Shown one piece after another: positions 5,926 through 7,754 of a stretch of 7,754 nucleotides of DNA. Made by a program: the position numbers and the translations under genes. The notes under the pieces were generated by a model. The model did no database searches. It was not told the DNA's origin and saw only the letters and a program-made list of their open reading frames with translations. The DNA comes from JAKAQB01 sp035702855 (GTDB taxonomy: Bacteria > Actinomycetota > Acidimicrobiia > Acidimicrobiales > Palsa-688). Positions within the stretch are counted from its first letter, which is position 1. The number at the start of each line of letters is the position of its first letter. The DNA is taken from positions 1 through 7,754 of the forward strand of contig DASSZM010000200.1 in assembly GCA_035702855.1 (NCBI GenBank). Reading direction: 5' to 3'.

Positions 5926-6897
5926 CTACCCGAGCCGATCCCGCAGTGCCGGCAGCAGCACCCGCTCGGACCACTCGACGAAGGAGCCCTGGTGCGCCCC
6001 GCCCGCCTGGAGCAGGGCGACGTGGGTGAAGCCGGCGTCGGCGAAGGCACGCACCGCGTCCACGAACTCGTCCACGTCGGAGCCGCAGGGGATGGCGGCG
6101 GCGATGTCCTCGGGCCGGACGAACTGCGACGCCCCGGCGAAGGCGGCGGTCCCGGGCAGCTCGGCGTTGACCTTCCAGCCCGAGCCGAACCAGCGGAACA
6201 ACTCGTGGGCCCGCTTCACCGCCGTGTCGCGGTCGGGGTCGTAGCAGACCGGGACCTGGCCGACCCGGGGCTTGCCGCGCCCGCCCGCCTCGTCGAAGAG
6301 GCGACCGAGCGAGGCGTCGGGCTCCACGGCGATCATCAGGTCGGCGTAGCGGCCGGCGAGCTCGCAGGAGCTGGCGCCGGAGACGGCGATCCCGAGCGGC
6401 GGAGGCGTGTCCGGCAGGTCCCACAGGCGGGCGGAATCCACCTCGAAGTGGCGGCCGCGATGGTCCACGTACCCGCCCTCCCACAGGCGGGTGATGATCT
6501 CGACCGCCTCCGCGAGCATCTCGTGGCGGGTGTCGGCCGGGGGCCAGCCGCCGCCGGTCACGTGCTCGTTGAGGTTCTCCCCCGCCCCCACCCCGAGGGT
6601 GAAGCGCCCCTCGGACAGCAGCGCCATGGTCGCCGCCTTCTGCGCCACGACGGCGGGGTGGTAGCGCTTGATCGGGCAGGTCACGTACGTCATGAGCCCG
6701 ATGCGCTCGGTCGCCTGGGCGGCCGCCCCGAGGACGGACCAGGCGTAGGGCGAGTGGCCCATCTCGTCCAGCCACGGGAAGTAGTGGTCCGAGATGACCG
6801 AGAAGTCGAAGCCGGCCCGCTCCGCCGCCCGGACATCCTCGACCAGACCCCTCGGGTCCCGCTGCTCGCAGAGCATCGTGTAGCCGAACGCCGCCAT
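5926..6897 (-). CDS. F420-dependent luciferase-like (LLM) oxidoreductase, glucose-6-phosphate dehydrogenase-like family
   Basis: A 323-residue cytosolic TIM-barrel protein of the luciferase-like monooxygenase superfamily that transfers hydride between a substrate and coenzyme F420. It resembles mycobacterial FGD1 along its length: SDHYFPW (residues 36-42, with the Asp37/His38/Trp42 pattern of the FGD1 active site), KRYHPAVVAQ (77-86), GVGAGENLNEH (102-112, Glu107 matching the FGD1 catalytic acid) and DYDG-like VDHRGRHFEV (144-153). Where FGD1 has TSGK, which binds the sugar phosphate, this protein has VEPD (191-194), so glucose 6-phosphate is an unlikely substrate. The real substrate cannot be told. 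The ATG start at 6897 has a GGTGAGG string very close upstream. The gene follows kup by 42 bases and precedes the formate dehydrogenase operon by 235 bases on the same strand; a role in formate metabolism is possible but not shown. Confidence 0.88.
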   Translation of the reverse strand: MAAFGYTMLCEQRDPRGLVEDVRAAERAGFDFSVISDHYFPWLDEMGHSPYAWSVLGAAAQATERIGLMTYVTCPIKRYHPAVVAQKAATMALLSEGRFTLGVGAGENLNEHVTGGGWPPADTRHEMLAEAVEIITRLWEGGYVDHRGRHFEVDSARLWDLPDTPPPLGIAVSGASSCELAGRYADLMIAVEPDASLGRLFDEAGGRGKPRVGQVPVCYDPDRDTAVKRAHELFRWFGSGWKVNAELPGTAAFAGASQFVRPEDIAAAIPCGSDVDEFVDAVRAFADAGFTHVALLQAGGAHQGSFVEWSERVLLPALRDRLG

Positions 6898-6904
6898 GCC
6901 TCAC

Positions 6905-6934
6905 CGGTTCCCGCCGACGGGGCGCCGGAAACCG
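6905..6934 (-). terminator. Imperfect inverted repeat in the kup to F420-gene gap
   Basis: CGGTTCC (6905-6911) can pair with GGAAACCG (6927-6934, one bulged A), and inside it CGCC (6912-6915) with GGCG (6921-6924) around a 5-base loop, leaving a 2-base bulge. It occupies most of the 42-base gap between the two genes. It may be a weak terminator or attenuator, or chance in GC-rich DNA; there is no T tract. Confidence 0.25.
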
Positions 6935-6939
6935 CCGGC

Positions 6940-7754
6940 TCAGATCTCTGGCCGGGTTCCCATCACCACCGTGCGGTCGGCCGGGAGCCCGAAGGTCTGC
7001 GCCGGATCGGCGGCGTTGTGGGCGAGGGAGATGAACAGCCGCTTCCGCCAGGCGGCCATCGCCCGGTCCGGGGCCCCGGCTGAGCGTCGCTCGCGACACG
7101 AACCAGGAGGCGTGGGCCACGTCCACCCGGCGAGGAGCGGCTCGCGCTCGGCGGCAGCGGCGAGGCTGGCGGGCAGGTCGAGCCGGTCGAAGAAGCCGTA
7201 GCGGACAGCAAGGTGGACGATCCCGTCGGACGGCGAGCCGAGGTCGTCGACGACCAGTTGCTCGCCGGGCGGGACGCGCGGCACGGGTCTCGGCTCGGCC
7301 GAGACGATCACCACCCGCTCGTGGAGGACGCCGTTGTGCTCCAGGTTGGCGCGCAACGCCAGGGGGGCGGTCTCCATCGTCGGGTGGGGGAAGATGGCCG
7401 TGCCCGGCGTCCGGGCGGGGTCCAGGCGGTGGACCCGAGCGATGAAGTCGGTCAGCGGCCCCTCGGCCTCGACCCGGCGGGCGCTGACCCGGAGCCGCCC
7501 CCGCCGCCACGTCGTCATGATCGTCAACAGCACCACGGCCACGCCGAGGGGCAGCCACCCGCCGCTCACGACCTCGAGCACGTTGCCGGCGAAGAACACC
7601 AGCTCGAGCCCGAGCAACACCAGGCCGAGGAGGGCGACCCGCCACCGGGGCCAGCGCCACCCGACCCGGGTCAGCACCAGCAGCATGCACGTCGTGGTGA
7701 CGAAGGTGCCGGTGACGGCCACGCCGTAGGCGTTGGCGAGGTTGGTGGCGCTGT
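6940..7754 (-). CDS. kup: Kup-type low-affinity potassium transporter, C-terminal part (5' end beyond window), with internal compensated frameshift
   Basis: The last 270 codons of an inner-membrane K+/H+ symporter of the Kup/HAK/KT family; the start lies past the right edge. Visible residues 1-16 contain the family motif NAYGVAVTGT. Three membrane segments follow (about 11-28, 37-56, 64-82), ending in GGWLPLGVAV and MTTWRRGR, and then the cytosolic tail with TPGTAIF (115-121), ANLEHNGVLHERVVIV (135-150) and the terminal WRKRLF, FGLPADRTVVMGTRPEI. The stop is TGA at 6942-6940. Residues about 209-226 (WTWPTPPGSCRE and onward) do not look like Kup. The expected motif HASWFVSRATL is encoded there in another frame, so a one-base loss near 7126-7129 and a one-base gain near 7070-7077 compensate each other. 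Either this is a sequencing error or the allele is altered in its tail. No functional link to the downstream genes is evident. Confidence 0.9.
   Translation of the reverse strand, partial: SATNLANAYGVAVTGTFVTTTCMLLVLTRVGWRWPRWRVALLGLVLLGLELVFFAGNVLEVVSGGWLPLGVAVVLLTIMTTWRRGRLRVSARRVEAEGPLTDFIARVHRLDPARTPGTAIFPHPTMETAPLALRANLEHNGVLHERVVIVSAEPRPVPRVPPGEQLVVDDLGSPSDGIVHLAVRYGFFDRLDLPASLAAAAEREPLLAGWTWPTPPGSCRERRSAGAPDRAMAAWRKRLFISLAHNAADPAQTFGLPADRTVVMGTRPEI
7070..7129 (-). other. Frameshifted stretch inside kup
   Basis: In the open frame this stretch encodes a Pro/Arg-rich string unlike the family. Shifting frame restores VDVAHASWFVSRATLSR, the segment that in Kup proteins resembles the T/ASYFLSR-TL motif, and a second shift rejoins PDRAMAAWRKRLF. 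Both breakpoints fall at short homopolymers: CCC at 7126-7128, where one base appears to be missing, and GGGG/CCCC at 7070-7077, where one base appears to be extra. That pattern suits read or assembly error, though real compensating mutations cannot be excluded. Confidence 0.75.

Noticed and set aside
3624..6029. Long plus-strand open frame (801 codons) opposite fdsGB and the intergenic region
   Set aside because: Same kind of low-complexity antisense shadow; it overlaps conserved cysteine motifs on the other strand.
6420..6491. Repeated string CCCACAGGCGGG about 60 bases apart
   Set aside because: Both copies encode RLW(D/E) within the F420 oxidoreductase; coincidental coding similarity.
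5747..7690. 647-codon minus-strand open frame across kup and the F420 gene
   Set aside because: It is a shadow frame, except for the short stretch near 7075-7128 that exposes the kup frameshift.

Overview
The window is very GC-rich and almost fully coding. It reads as a chromosomal segment of a high-GC actinobacterium. The pointers are the base composition, GTG starts, a coenzyme-F420-dependent oxidoreductase and terminators without U tracts. An uncultured lineage such as Acidimicrobiia would fit, but the sequence does not fix the taxon.

Layout: the 3' end of lon (ATP-dependent protease, proteolytic domain) runs rightward from the left edge and stops at 513. Everything else lies on the minus strand. 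Read in its direction of transcription from the right edge, this is: the C-terminal part of a Kup-type potassium transporter (6940-7754), an F420-dependent luciferase-like oxidoreductase (5926-6897), a 235-base intergenic region, and then a compact three-gene operon for a soluble NAD-dependent molybdenum formate dehydrogenase. That operon is a fused fdsG-fdsB gene (3606-5690), fdsA (778-3609) and fdsD (550-774). fdsD meets lon tail to tail across a 36-base gap that holds a perfect 14-bp hairpin, a probable bidirectional terminator.

How the genes work together: FdsA oxidises formate to CO2 at a Mo-bis-MGD centre with a cysteine ligand and passes electrons along its Fe-S clusters. The fused FdsG-FdsB protein carries the FMN and NAD site that makes NADH. 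FdsD is the small delta subunit. The reaction may also run as CO2 reduction. The genes are translationally coupled (4-base overlap, then a 3-base gap), and the same 10-base string (GGGAGGTAGC) serves as ribosome binding site in front of both fdsA and fdsD. The usual operon partner fdsC (an FdhD-type sulfurtransferase) is not between fdsA and fdsD.

Most notable: (1) the in-frame fusion of the gamma and beta subunits; (2) two compensating one-base frameshifts in the kup 3' end, which scramble about 18 codons of a conserved motif that can be read in another frame; (3) an F420 enzyme of the glucose-6-phosphate dehydrogenase-like family that keeps the F420 site but appears to have lost the sugar-phosphate pocket. 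I saw no mobile element, CRISPR array, tRNA or rRNA. Nothing here amounts to a wholly new system.
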